Source: Gemmatimonadota bacterium (lineage in GTDB: Bacteria > Gemmatimonadota > Gemmatimonadetes > Longimicrobiales > Gaopeijiaceae). From it: a stretch of 64,000 nt of DNA. A model generated the notes under the pieces. It was not told where the DNA came from and did not search any database. It worked only from the letters and a program-made list of their open reading frames with translations. The number at the start of each line of letters is the position of its first letter. The first letter of the stretch is position 1. Positions 45,220 through 54,367 of this stretch are shown piece by piece. Made by a program: the position numbers and the translations under genes. The stretch spans positions 1 to 64,000 of the forward strand of contig JAPOYJ010000070.1 of assembly GCA_026706635.1 (NCBI GenBank), given 5' to 3'.

Positions 45220-46560
45220 GTGTTCTCGAAGCTGCTGATCGCCAATCGCGGCGAGATCGCGCTCCGCATCGTCCGCGCATGCCGCGAGCTCGGCATCGCA
45301 ACCGTCGCGGTGCACTCGGAGGCCGACCAGGAGTCGCTGCATGTGCGCTTCGCCGACGAGGCGGTGTGCATCGGCCCGCCGCAGTCGTCCGACTCCTACC
45401 TGAAGGTCTCGCGCATCGTCGCCGCGGCGGAGGTGACGGGTGCCGAGGCGGTGCACCCGGGCTACGGATTCCTCGCCGAGAGCGCCGAGTTCGCCGAGAT
45501 CTGCCACCGCTCGAGGCTGGTCTTCGTCGGTCCCACGCCGGAGCAGATCCTGACGATGGGCGACAAGGCGGTGGCGCGCGAGACGGTGCGCCGCGCCGGA
45601 GTTCCGGTGGTGCCCGGATCGGATGGGATCGTCGAGGACGCGGATGAGGCCGCTGGCCAGGCCCGCGAGATCGGCTTTCCGGTCATGATCAAGGCGGCGG
45701 CCGGCGGAGGAGGCAAGGGGATGCGGATCGCCACCGACCCCGAGTCCTTTCCGCGCCACTTCCGGGCGGCCCAGGCCGAGGCCGAGGCGGCCTTTGGCGC
45801 GGGCGGGTGCTACCTCGAGCGCTGCGTCGTCCGCCCTCGCCACATCGAATTCCAGGTCTTCGGCGACAGCCACGGGCGGGTGGTGCACCTGGGCGAGCGC
45901 GACTGCTCGATCCAGCGCCGCCACCAGAAGCTCGTCGAGGAGGCGCCGTCGCCGGCCCTCTCTCCGGAGATGCGCGAGCGCATGGGCGCGGCGGCCGTCG
46001 GGGCTGCGGAGGCGATCGACTATCAGGGCTCGGGAACCGTCGAGTTCCTTCTCGACGAATCGGGCGACTTCTTCTTCATCGAGATGAACACGCGCATCCA
46101 GGTCGAGCACACCGTGACCGAGGCGGTGACCGGTCTGGACCTCGTCAAGGAGCAGATCCGGGTGGCGGCGGGGCAGCCGCTCTCCTTCCCCCCGAATCCA
46201 TCCGCCTTCCACGGCCACGCGATCGAGTTCCGGATCAACGCCGAGGACCCCGATCGCAACTTCGCTCCGGCTCCTGGACGGATCGCGGCCTTCCATCAGC
46301 CGGGCGGGCCGGGAGTGCGGGTCGACACGCACGTCTACTCGGGGTACATGGTACCGCCCTTCTACGACTCGCTCATCGGCAAGCTGATCGTCTGGGGGAA
46401 CACGCGCGAGGAGGCGGTGGCGCGCGGGCGCGAGGCGCTCGACTCCTTCGTCGTCGAGGGCATCCCGACCACGATCGGCTACCTTTCGCGGATCACTCGG
46501 AACGCCGACTTCATGGCCGGGAGGGTCGACACCGGCTTCGTGGACAGCTTCGACTGCTAG
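45220..46560 (+). CDS. accC: Acetyl-CoA carboxylase biotin carboxylase
   Basis: 446 aa, standard AccC length. [20 protein letters not shown] opens the N-terminal domain, [15 protein letters not shown] is the ATP loop, and [18 protein letters not shown] the catalytic segment. GTG 45220 follows GGCGGA. This is the fatty-acid-synthesis copy; the copy at 15318 belongs to a different carboxylase. A CTAG repeat-end fragment (GGGCTGCTAG) lies between accB and accC. Confidence 0.95.
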   Translation: MFSKLLIANRGEIALRIVRACRELGIATVAVHSEADQESLHVRFADEAVCIGPPQSSDSYLKVSRIVAAAEVTGAEAVHPGYGFLAESAEFAEICHRSRLVFVGPTPEQILTMGDKAVARETVRRAGVPVVPGSDGIVEDADEAAGQAREIGFPVMIKAAAGGGGKGMRIATDPESFPRHFRAAQAEAEAAFGAGGCYLERCVVRPRHIEFQVFGDSHGRVVHLGERDCSIQRRHQKLVEEAPSPALSPEMRERMGAAAVGAAEAIDYQGSGTVEFLLDESGDFFFIEMNTRIQVEHTVTEAVTGLDLVKEQIRVAAGQPLSFPPNPSAFHGHAIEFRINAEDPDRNFAPAPGRIAAFHQPGGPGVRVDTHVYSGYMVPPFYDSLIGKLIVWGNTREEAVARGREALDSFVVEGIPTTIGYLSRITRNADFMAGRVDTGFVDSFDC

Positions 46561-46573
46561 TCGGGGGTTGACG

Positions 46574-49042
46574 ATGGCCGACGCGCGCCAACGACGAGGT
46601 GGAACCAAGGCGGCGGTAGCCCGTCGGGAGACCTCGGCCATCAGGCGCCGAGGGCAGGTGCCGACCGGCGGCCGCCGGGAGCTGGAGCAGCGCATATTCG
46701 CCGTTGTCGCGGTCGTGCTGGCCGTGCTCGTCGCCGCGGCGCTCGTCCCGATCGAACCGCTGGGCGTCTCCGCCACCGAGATCTTCCCTGCCGGCAATCC
46801 AGTCGGCACTCTCGGCGATACCCTGGATCGCGCCGTCAGGGAGTGGGTCGGCGCAGGCTGGGTCGGCGCACCGCTCCTCGTGCTCGCCTGTGCGCTGGCC
46901 ATGGGCAGGTGGTGGCGGGCCGAGCGCCGCCGGAGCCTCTGGATCGTATCGGTGGCGCTGACGGTGCTGCCGCCCCTCTGCGCCTTCCTGGCCGGGGCGG
47001 GGGAGGGCTCGGTCGGGGTGGTCGGCGGCTTCCTGGGCGAGCCGCTCCGCTCCGCCACCGGCTGGTTTGGGGCGTGGGTCGTCATGGCCGGAGTCGTCGT
47101 CTCCGCCTGGGCCTCGGCCTTCGGGCTCGGTTCGCTGCGCGTCCCCGCACGGCTGGCGGCGCTCGCCGGCGGCGGGAGGATCGGACACCTACCGGGCAAG
47201 CTCTCGCGGCGCTGGGCCGAGCTCTGGGAGATGCGAGCCCAGAGGCGGAACGCTGCCCGGGGTCGGCCGGATCGGAGTCGGCGCGAGGCGGGCCGGACGA
47301 GGCGGGAGCGCCGCCCCAGGGGGAGACGTTCACGGCGAAGGGTAGCGCTGGGAGGTGCCTCGCCGACGGTCCCAGCCCCCACTGTGCCAAGCTCGGAAGC
47401 CCCGGCGACCCAGCCTGGGAGCCCGGCGCATGTGCAGCGGGATCGCTCCTCCGAGCCGTCCGCGCCAGGCATCGAGTCCCCCACTCCCGCCGGGCGCCGC
47501 TACACCCCGCCCGGTCCGGGGCTTCCCGGCACGGAGCTGCTCCGCGAACCCGAGCGCTCGGACCGCGTCGGGATGGAGCGCGACCTCGACCACCTGGGCG
47601 AGGTGCTCGTCGGCACCCTTGCGACCTTCGGGATCAGCTGCGAGATACGGGGCCGCGTGACCGGACCGGCAGTCACCCGCTACGAGGTGGTGCCGGAGGC
47701 TGGGGTCAAGGTCAGCCGCATCGCCAGTCTCGACGCCGACCTGGCGCTCGCGATGAAGGCCCGGAGCGTGCGGATCGTCGCTCCGATTCCGGGAAAGGGC
47801 GCCGTGGGGGTCGAGATCCCGAATCCGCAGCCCCAGATGGTGCGTCTCCGCGAGATCATCGAGGAGCCGATCTTCGCCCGCTCAGGCGGGACGCTCCCAC
47901 TGGCGCTCGGCCGCGATCTGACCGGCCACCCCTACGTCGCGGATCTCGCCAAGATGCCGCACGCCCTTATCGCCGGCGCCACGGGCTCCGGGAAGTCCGT
48001 CTGCCTGAACACCATCATCACCAGCCTGGTCTACCGCCACGGCCCCGACCGCCTGCGCCTCCTCCTCCTGGACCCCAAGATGGTCGAGCTCTCCGCCTAC
48101 GCGGAGCTTCCCCACCTGCGCCACCCGGTGGTGACCGACCCGCGCGAGGCGGCCGGAGCGCTCAGGTGGGCCGTCATGGAGATGGAGCGCCGCTACTCGC
48201 TGCTGAGCGCCAACGGCGTCCGGTCGCTCGGGGAGTTCAACGAGCGCCTCGAGCGGGGCGGAGAGCTGAGGCTGGCCCGGCCCGGGAGCGCAGTGGGCGA
48301 CGACGAGGCACCGAGGTACGAGGAGGGGATGCTCCCCTGGATCGTCGTGGTGGTGGACGAGCTCGCCGACCTGATGATGACGGTGCAGGCCGAGGTCGAG
48401 AAGCCGCTCACGCAGCTCGCGCAGAAGGCCCGCGCGATCGGCATCCACCTGCTGGTGGCGACGCAGCGTCCCAGCGTCAATGTGATCACCGGGCTCATCA
48501 AGGCGAACTTCCCCTGCAGGATCGCCTTCCGCGTCGCCTCCAAGACCGACTCGCGCACGATCCTCGACCAGAACGGCGCCGAATCGCTCCTCGGGGCTGG
48601 CGACATGCTCTTTCTTCCGCCGGGACAGAGCGAGCCGGTGCGGATGCAGGGCGCCTTCGTCTCGACCGACGAGACCGAGGAGCTAATGGCCTGGTTCCGC
48701 GAGCAGGCCGATACGCTCGACGCGCTCAGGGCCAGGGTCGCGAGCCGTGAGCGCGACATCCTGCAGGAGGTGGGCGAGCTCGAGGCCGACGAGGCTGGCG
48801 GCTTCGGCGCGGAGGGGGCGGGCGACTGGGACCTCCTCTTCCGCGAGGCCGCCCAGGCGTGCATCGAGCAGGGCGCAGGCTCCACCTCTCTCCTGCAGCG
48901 GCGCCTGCGGATAGGATACGGCCGGGCGGCGAGGATCGTGGACCAGCTCCACGACGCCGGAGTGCTCGGCCCTCCCGACGGATCCAGGCCCCGCGAGGTC
49001 CTAGTGGGCGCCGCCGGCCTGGACGAGATATGCCCGTCCTGA
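46574..49042 (+). CDS. ftsK: DNA translocase FtsK/SpoIIIE
   Basis: 822 aa. Three or four N-terminal membrane helices (to about residue 190) and an Arg- and Pro-rich linker come first. The motor follows, with Walker A GATGSGKSV, Walker B WIVVVVDELADLMM and the GLIKANFPCRIAFRVASK stretch. A C-terminal gamma winged helix (about 755-820) reads KOPS-like DNA polarity sites. It pumps chromosome termini through the septum. ATG 46574 is preferred over TTG 46568. Confidence 0.94.
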   Translation: MADARQRRGGTKAAVARRETSAIRRRGQVPTGGRRELEQRIFAVVAVVLAVLVAAALVPIEPLGVSATEIFPAGNPVGTLGDTLDRAVREWVGAGWVGAPLLVLACALAMGRWWRAERRRSLWIVSVALTVLPPLCAFLAGAGEGSVGVVGGFLGEPLRSATGWFGAWVVMAGVVVSAWASAFGLGSLRVPARLAALAGGGRIGHLPGKLSRRWAELWEMRAQRRNAARGRPDRSRREAGRTRRERRPRGRRSRRRVALGGASPTVPAPTVPSSEAPATQPGSPAHVQRDRSSEPSAPGIESPTPAGRRYTPPGPGLPGTELLREPERSDRVGMERDLDHLGEVLVGTLATFGISCEIRGRVTGPAVTRYEVVPEAGVKVSRIASLDADLALAMKARSVRIVAPIPGKGAVGVEIPNPQPQMVRLREIIEEPIFARSGGTLPLALGRDLTGHPYVADLAKMPHALIAGATGSGKSVCLNTIITSLVYRHGPDRLRLLLLDPKMVELSAYAELPHLRHPVVTDPREAAGALRWAVMEMERRYSLLSANGVRSLGEFNERLERGGELRLARPGSAVGDDEAPRYEEGMLPWIVVVVDELADLMMTVQAEVEKPLTQLAQKARAIGIHLLVATQRPSVNVITGLIKANFPCRIAFRVASKTDSRTILDQNGAESLLGAGDMLFLPPGQSEPVRMQGAFVSTDETEELMAWFREQADTLDALRARVASRERDILQEVGELEADEAGGFGAEGAGDWDLLFREAAQACIEQGAGSTSLLQRRLRIGYGRAARIVDQLHDAGVLGPPDGSRPREVLVGAAGLDEICPS

Positions 49043-49746
49043 GGATGCCCCTCGTTGTCGTGGCCGCGGTCCTACCGGCCGCCGCGTCGCTCGTGGCACC
49101 GCTGGGGGCACAGGGCGGGGAGCCCGAGCTGGGGGGGGCGCACCGCGCGGTCGAGGCGGCGGCGGAGCGATACCGCGAGATCGGCGCCTTCTGCGCCGAC
49201 TTCGCCCAGACGATCGAGGTGAAGCTCCTGGGCCGCCGGGTCGAGAGCTCGGGCGAGCTCTGCCGACGACACCCCGACCTCTTCTCGATGCGCTTCGCCG
49301 ATCCCGAGGGCGACATGGTGGTATCGGACGGAGAGCGCCTCTGGGTATACTACCGGAGCGTCGACCCCGACCAAGTGCTGAGCTATCCGGCCGCCAGCGC
49401 TCCCGGCAGCCACGACTTCGTGCTCGAGCTCCTGCAGGATCCGGCAACCGGGTACGCCCTCGCCGAGCCCGCCACCGAGGTGGTGGAGGGGCGGGAATGC
49501 CGGGTGGTGGACGCCACTCCGGGCCCCGGAGCCCGCTACCGGGGCGCCCGTCTCTGGATCGACGGCCAGTCGCATCTGCTCAGGCGAATCGAGCTGCGCG
49601 AGGAGAGCGGCAATCTGCGCTCGGTGGAGCTCTCCGGGTACACCTTTTCGCCTCCGCCCGCCGACAGCCTCTTCACCTTTGCCGTGCCGGAAGGTGTCCA
49701 GGTGGTGGATCGTCCGGGGGTCGGGGCTATGAGGGTGGGGCGATGA
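49030..49746 (+). CDS. lolA: Outer-membrane lipoprotein carrier LolA-like protein
   Basis: 238 aa with a signal peptide (residues 1-27, ending LGAQ). The LolA fold is indicated by the FCADFAQTIEVKLLGR start, MRFADPEGDMVVSDGERLWVYY and a C-terminal FTFAVPEGVQVVD. It would shuttle lipoproteins across the periplasm. Overlaps with ftsK (13 bp) and rimO (ATGA) suggest coupling. Lnt lies in the same operon, which also serves lipoproteins. Confidence 0.85.
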   Translation: MPVLRMPLVVVAAVLPAAASLVAPLGAQGGEPELGGAHRAVEAAAERYREIGAFCADFAQTIEVKLLGRRVESSGELCRRHPDLFSMRFADPEGDMVVSDGERLWVYYRSVDPDQVLSYPAASAPGSHDFVLELLQDPATGYALAEPATEVVEGRECRVVDATPGPGARYRGARLWIDGQSHLLRRIELREESGNLRSVELSGYTFSPPPADSLFTFAVPEGVQVVDRPGVGAMRVGR

Positions 49747-51233
49747 GGCTCCGCACCCGCGAGCTCCCGGTCTTCCCGGTGGCGGGAGGACCGGTTCGGG
49801 GGGGACCGGCGTCGGTCGCGGCCGTCGAGCCGCAATCCTTCGAGATCGGCCCCGCGGACGGCCCGCGTCTGGGGCTCGTGACGCTAGGCTGCGACAAGAA
49901 CACCGTCGATTCCGAACGGATGATGGCGGTGCTGGCCCAGGCGGGCGCCCGGGTGACCAGCGACGTCGAGAGCGCCCAGGTCGTGGTGGTCAACACCTGC
50001 GGATTCATCGAGTCGGCCAAGGAGCAGTCGATAGACACGATCCTGCGTGCCTGCGAGATGAAGGAGGAGGGCCGGGTGGAGGCGGTCGTCGCCGTGGGGT
50101 GCATGGTGCAGCGCCACGGGGACGAGCTCGAGCGCGAGATCCCCGAGCTGGACCTCAGTCTGGGGATCGCCGAGATGCCGCGGCTGGTTTCGAAGCTGCG
50201 GACGCTGGGCTGGCTCCCCTCGGAGGACGACGGCGAGGTGCACAACGGAATTGTGCATAACATGGAGATCCCGCTCAGGGTGCTCGCCACCTCCACGCCG
50301 CACACCTCCTTTCTCAAGATCAGCGAGGGGTGCGACCATCGCTGCGCCTTCTGCGCCATTCCCCACATGCGGGGCCTGCACCGTTCGGCACCTCTGGGCG
50401 AGCTCGTTGACGAGGCCCGGGCGCTGGGCGAGGCGGGGGTGAGGGAGCTGAACATCGTCTCGCAGGACACCACCTGGTACGGACGCGATCTCCGGCGTCG
50501 CGACCGCTCCGCGGCGCTCCTGCCGGAGCTGCTGCGGGCGCTCCTGGATGGGAGCGACGTCGAGTGGTTCCGTCTGCTGTACATGTATCCTTCGGGGATC
50601 GGGCGCGACACCGTCTCGCTGATTGCCGGCGAACCGCGTCTCCTCCCCTACCTCGACATGCCCCTCCAGCATGGGAGCGACCGGGTGCTCGCCCGCATGC
50701 GACGCCCCGAGCGCCGAAGCGTGGTGCGGGAGCGGGTGCGGTGGCTGCGGGAGGAGATCGGCGACCTGACGCTCCGCACGACCGTGATCGTGGGCTTTCC
50801 GGGCGAGACCGAGGACGACGTGGAGGAGATGCTCGACTTCCTCGACGAGATTCGCTTCGACCGGCTGGGCGCCTTCGCGTACTCGGTCGAGGAGGGGACG
50901 GCGGCTGCGGCCATGCCGGACCAGGTGCCGGACGAGATCAAGGCGGAGCGCCTCGACCGGGTGATGGAGCGCCAGCGCGAGATCTCCTGGGAGCTGAACC
51001 AGAGTTGGGTGGGGCGACGCGCGCGGGCGCTGGTGGATTCGGTGCCCTCCCCGTCAGGCGGGGGCGATGCGGCCCAGGCGGTCGGGCGGACCGAGGGGCA
51101 GGCAGCCGAGGTCGATGGCCACACCCTGCTGACCGGCGCCGGATTGACGGAGGTGCAGCCCGGCGACTTCGTCGAGATTGAGATCGTGGACGCCGACGAC
51201 TACGACCTCGCCGCGAGGATAGTCGCCAGGTGA
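49743..51233 (+). CDS. rimO: Ribosomal protein uS12 methylthiotransferase
   Basis: 496 aa radical-SAM enzyme. The N-terminal MTTase domain has GLVTLGCDKNTVDSERM and NTCGFIESAKEQSIDTIL. The radical [4Fe-4S] motif CDHRCAFC and a C-terminal TRAM domain follow. It methylthiolates Asp of uS12. About 30 residues precede the usual N-terminus. Its stop overlaps the next start (GTGA). Confidence 0.95.
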   Translation: MRLRTRELPVFPVAGGPVRGGPASVAAVEPQSFEIGPADGPRLGLVTLGCDKNTVDSERMMAVLAQAGARVTSDVESAQVVVVNTCGFIESAKEQSIDTILRACEMKEEGRVEAVVAVGCMVQRHGDELEREIPELDLSLGIAEMPRLVSKLRTLGWLPSEDDGEVHNGIVHNMEIPLRVLATSTPHTSFLKISEGCDHRCAFCAIPHMRGLHRSAPLGELVDEARALGEAGVRELNIVSQDTTWYGRDLRRRDRSAALLPELLRALLDGSDVEWFRLLYMYPSGIGRDTVSLIAGEPRLLPYLDMPLQHGSDRVLARMRRPERRSVVRERVRWLREEIGDLTLRTTVIVGFPGETEDDVEEMLDFLDEIRFDRLGAFAYSVEEGTAAAAMPDQVPDEIKAERLDRVMERQREISWELNQSWVGRRARALVDSVPSPSGGGDAAQAVGRTEGQAAEVDGHTLLTGAGLTEVQPGDFVEIEIVDADDYDLAARIVAR

Positions 51234-52255
51234 CCGGCAAGGGAGGGAAGGTGCGGATCGGGGTGTTCGGCACCGGCGCGATCAGCCAGCTGATGCACCT
51301 TCCGATGCTCTCGGAGCGCCCGGATGTGGAGCTGGCCGCTGTCTGCGACCCGGACGAGCTGAAGGCGAGGAGCGTGGCCGAGCGCTTCGGCATCCCACAG
51401 GTGCTCGCGGACGAGGCGATGGTGGCGGCTCGGGACATCGACGGAGTGGTGGTCGCCGCTCCGAGCTTCCTGCACGAGGTGATCGCCGCGCAGTGCCTGG
51501 AGCGTGGCAAGGACGTCCTGGTGGAACGCCCGCTGGCGCTCTCGCCGGGCGGGGCCAGATGGTTGGTCGACGCCGCCCAGGACGCCGGTCGGAGCCTAGT
51601 GCTTGGGATGGCGCACCGCTACCAGAGCGATGTGATGGCGCTCAGGCGCGCGGTGGCCGACGGTGCGCTCGGCACCATCGGGGCGGTGCGCGTGACCTGG
51701 CTGAACTGTGCCAAGCGGAGGCCGCGGAGCGGGTGGCGCAGGCGCGCCCTCGAGTCGGGTGGCGGGGTGCTGATCGACATCGGGGTGCCCGCCCTCGATC
51801 TGGCGCTCTGGGTGCTGGGCTACCCCGGGGTGGAGCGCGTCTCCGCTCTTACGCTGGGCGACGAGGTGGACGACGTCGAGGAGGACCTGCACCTGCACGC
51901 CTGTGCCGAGGGGGGCGTCGCGATCTCGCTATCGGCCAGCTGGCGCTTCCACGGCCCGGACGACCAGCACCGCATCGAGGTCTTCGGCTCGCGGGGCACG
52001 GCTGTTATGGCCCCCCTCTCCATACACCGCGACGAGGGCGGCCGCACGGTCGACGCGACACCGCGCCTCCCGCAGCCGAGCGGAGGCGAGAGCATGTTCA
52101 CGAGTGGCTACCGGCGCCTGCTCGACCGGTTCGTGGCGATAGTGGCGGGACGCGCCGAAGCCGAGCCGCCGACGGAGCAGGTCGCGCTGATGCGCCTTGT
52201 CGAGGCGGCGTATCGATCGGCACAGGAGGGCCGCGAGGTTACGGTCTCGGCTTGA
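51230..52255 (+). CDS. Gfo/Idh/MocA-family oxidoreductase
   Basis: 341 aa with an N-terminal Rossmann domain (VRIGVFGTGAISQLMHLPML) and a C-terminal Gfo/Idh barrel. Family members carry a Lys in an EKP motif that helps catalysis; here it is ERPLA, so Lys is Arg. The substrate is unknown; sugars or cyclitols are usual. Both ends overlap neighbours (rimO GTGA, lnt TTGA). Confidence 0.85.
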   Translation: MTGKGGKVRIGVFGTGAISQLMHLPMLSERPDVELAAVCDPDELKARSVAERFGIPQVLADEAMVAARDIDGVVVAAPSFLHEVIAAQCLERGKDVLVERPLALSPGGARWLVDAAQDAGRSLVLGMAHRYQSDVMALRRAVADGALGTIGAVRVTWLNCAKRRPRSGWRRRALESGGGVLIDIGVPALDLALWVLGYPGVERVSALTLGDEVDDVEEDLHLHACAEGGVAISLSASWRFHGPDDQHRIEVFGSRGTAVMAPLSIHRDEGGRTVDATPRLPQPSGGESMFTSGYRRLLDRFVAIVAGRAEAEPPTEQVALMRLVEAAYRSAQEGREVTVSA

Positions 52256-53880
52256 GGAGACGCCAGCGTCTCCTGCTGCTCGCTGCCTCGTCCGGGGCGC
52301 TCCTAGGCTGGACCTTCTCTCCCTACGGCGGCCCGGCGCTACCCTTCCTGGCCTTCGCGCCGCTCGCCGTCGCGCTGGCAGCCCTTCGGAGCGATCGCAG
52401 CGCAGGCCACCCAGCCAGTCTCGCCCCGATGGCGCTGGGCTTCGCTACCGCTGCGGTCGCCCACGGCATCGGCCTCTACTGGATGGTCCCGGCGCTCTCG
52501 TGGCGAACACCGCTCGCCGTGCCGATATACCTCCTGGTGCTGACGCTGATCGGCGTGGTGGCGGGTGCGGCCTGTCAGGCGGCGATGTTCATACATGGTC
52601 GCGCAAGGTGGCCGCTGCCCCTCGCGCTGGCCTGCTGCTGGACGGGCTTCGAGTGGGCGGCCGCGCGTGCGCCCGGAGTCCCGTACGCCTGGCTGAATGC
52701 GGGGCAGTCGCTTGTCTGGCACCCCTCGCTGGCCGCTGGGGTGGAGGTGCTCGGGGCTCGCTTCATGGCCTTCTGGACGGTGATGGTGGGGGCGGCGGTC
52801 GCTGCACTGTTGGCGAGTCGGGGCACGGAGCGTGTGCGTACCGCGGCGGCGGTGGCGGCGCTGGCGGGGGTTCCGGCGATCGGCGGCGCGGTGCGGCAGG
52901 CCGGGCTGGACGGGGAGATGTCGGGTGCGGGGAACGCCGTCCTGCGTGGCGAATCCGAGGTGCTTCGTGTGGCGGCGGTCCAGACGGGACGCGCCCAGGG
53001 GGACCTCGAGGCGTGGCTGGATCCGTTGGAGGAGCTGCACGCCACGGGTCCGCTGGATCTGGTCGCCTTCCCCGAACGTCACCTCCCGGTGCTCCTGCGC
53101 GAACCGGGAGCGGAGCGGCCCACCGCCGCCGGGGCCCGGGTTGCCGAGTCTGCCCGCCTCCTGGGACTTCCCGTCGTCGTCGGTGCCCTGGACGCCGAGG
53201 CGCTCCCGGCCGACGCCCGCGACACGCTCTGGTACAACGCCGCCTTCCTCCAGTCGCCGGACGGCACCCTCTCCGCACCCTACCGCAAGGAGCGCCTGGT
53301 CCCCGGCGTGGAGGGCACGGGGTGGGCGGGCTCGACCCTCGGTGCCCTGAGCCGGGGCTACGCGGCGGGGAGAGGGTCCCGACCCCTGGTTCTCTTGGAC
53401 GATGGCACTTCTTCGTCGTCTGGAGGCCTAACGCGTGCGCCGACCGTCGCCCCGGTCGGCGTCATGATCTGCTACGACTCTGCCTTCGAGGCCACCGCCC
53501 GCGAGCTGATGGGCTCGGGTGCCGGGTGGCTCCTCGTCATCTCCAACGACGACTGGCTGGACCCCCAGCGCACCTTTCGGACAACCTGGGCGTACTGGCA
53601 GCACGCGACGCACGCCCGGTTGCGAGCCGTCGAGCACCGGGTGCCCGTGGTCCAGGTCGCCGCCACCGGCTACACCTTCGCGGTCTCGGCCGCGGGAAGA
53701 GGCGATCGGCGGGCCCTCGGTCCGGGAGAGAGGGGGGTGGCGGTTGCAGAGGTGACGCCGAGCCCCGGCGGCTCCCTCTACACCCGCACGGGCGATCTGC
53801 TCGGCCTGGCGTGCTTCGCGATCTTCGCGCTGGCGACGGCGTGGTGGGCGATTGGCCGCCCGCTGGTCCGGCTGGCCTGA
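52252..53880 (+). CDS. lnt: Apolipoprotein N-acyltransferase
   Basis: 542 aa. Six or so N-terminal membrane helices, then a nitrilase-type periplasmic domain, then a final helix. The Glu-Lys-Cys triad is visible: Glu in VAFPERHLPV, Lys in PYRKERLVPG, Cys in MICYDSAFE. It adds the third acyl chain to lipoproteins. TTG 52252 overlaps the previous stop as TTGA. Confidence 0.93.
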   Translation: MRRRQRLLLLAASSGALLGWTFSPYGGPALPFLAFAPLAVALAALRSDRSAGHPASLAPMALGFATAAVAHGIGLYWMVPALSWRTPLAVPIYLLVLTLIGVVAGAACQAAMFIHGRARWPLPLALACCWTGFEWAAARAPGVPYAWLNAGQSLVWHPSLAAGVEVLGARFMAFWTVMVGAAVAALLASRGTERVRTAAAVAALAGVPAIGGAVRQAGLDGEMSGAGNAVLRGESEVLRVAAVQTGRAQGDLEAWLDPLEELHATGPLDLVAFPERHLPVLLREPGAERPTAAGARVAESARLLGLPVVVGALDAEALPADARDTLWYNAAFLQSPDGTLSAPYRKERLVPGVEGTGWAGSTLGALSRGYAAGRGSRPLVLLDDGTSSSSGGLTRAPTVAPVGVMICYDSAFEATARELMGSGAGWLLVISNDDWLDPQRTFRTTWAYWQHATHARLRAVEHRVPVVQVAATGYTFAVSAAGRGDRRALGPGERGVAVAEVTPSPGGSLYTRTGDLLGLACFAIFALATAWWAIGRPLVRLA

Positions 53881-54047
53881 GCTGCCGGGTCCGCTTCCTC
53901 GACTCGTTCCGCGACCTGGTCTCGGCCGGTTTCTGGACGACCGAGGAGGGAAGGGGGGACCTGGAGTACGTGCCGTTTCCGAGCTCGGACGGACCGCACG
54001 CCGCGATGCTGGAGCGGCTGGGGCTGGCGGGGGAGGATCTGGCCTAA
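53844..54047 (+). CDS. Small protein downstream of lnt, function unknown
   Basis: Up to 67 aa; the part likely to be conserved is RFLDSFRDLVSAGFWTTEEG to the end. GTG 53844 lies inside lnt; alternatively a CTG at 53877 would make a CTGA junction in the style of this window. A hairpin follows. No family recognised. Confidence 0.45.
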   Translation: MGDWPPAGPAGLSCRVRFLDSFRDLVSAGFWTTEEGRGDLEYVPFPSSDGPHAAMLERLGLAGEDLA

Positions 54048-54065
54048 GGAGGCGAAGCGTTTCCG

Positions 54066-54081
54066 CGGACGGTTTCGTCCG
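54066..54081 (+). terminator. Stem-loop after the lnt operon
   Basis: CGGACG/CGTCCG arms with a GTTT loop, followed by a short T-containing stretch. It marks the end of the housekeeping operon and of the core-like region. Confidence 0.4.
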
Positions 54082-54118
54082 GCTAGATTGCGCCTGGAGG
54101 GTCGACCCTGACGCTTGG

Positions 54119-54355
54119 TAGCCCGCGTGGACATAATCCTCCCGGTAATCGAGCTGCGGTGCATCCGCGCTGGGCCGCCGGCTCGGCCACAATGACAACT
54201 AAACTTTACATTGTGTCGTGTTTACTATACATCGGATCCTCTCGCGGCTCCGCTCTGCGCGGCTCCTTGGACCAACAGCGCTGCTATTCCCCCGTCGTCG
54301 CGCCTTGCCAGCCCGGCACCTCGGCGCTCGGGCGGCTCCACGCACGGACCACTAG
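54119..54355 (+). repeat. Diverged repeat copy R13 at the edge of the accessory block
   Basis: Left end TAGCCCGCGTGGACATAAT, right end CTCCACGCACGGACCACTAG. The tandem module is diverged in sequence but keeps the 18-3-18 spacing (54193-54210 and 54214-54231). It lies upstream of the ATPase/PIN/ligase cassette and may drive it. Nothing else is seen in 54082-54367. Confidence 0.6.
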
Positions 54356-54367
54356 GATGACGGCACC

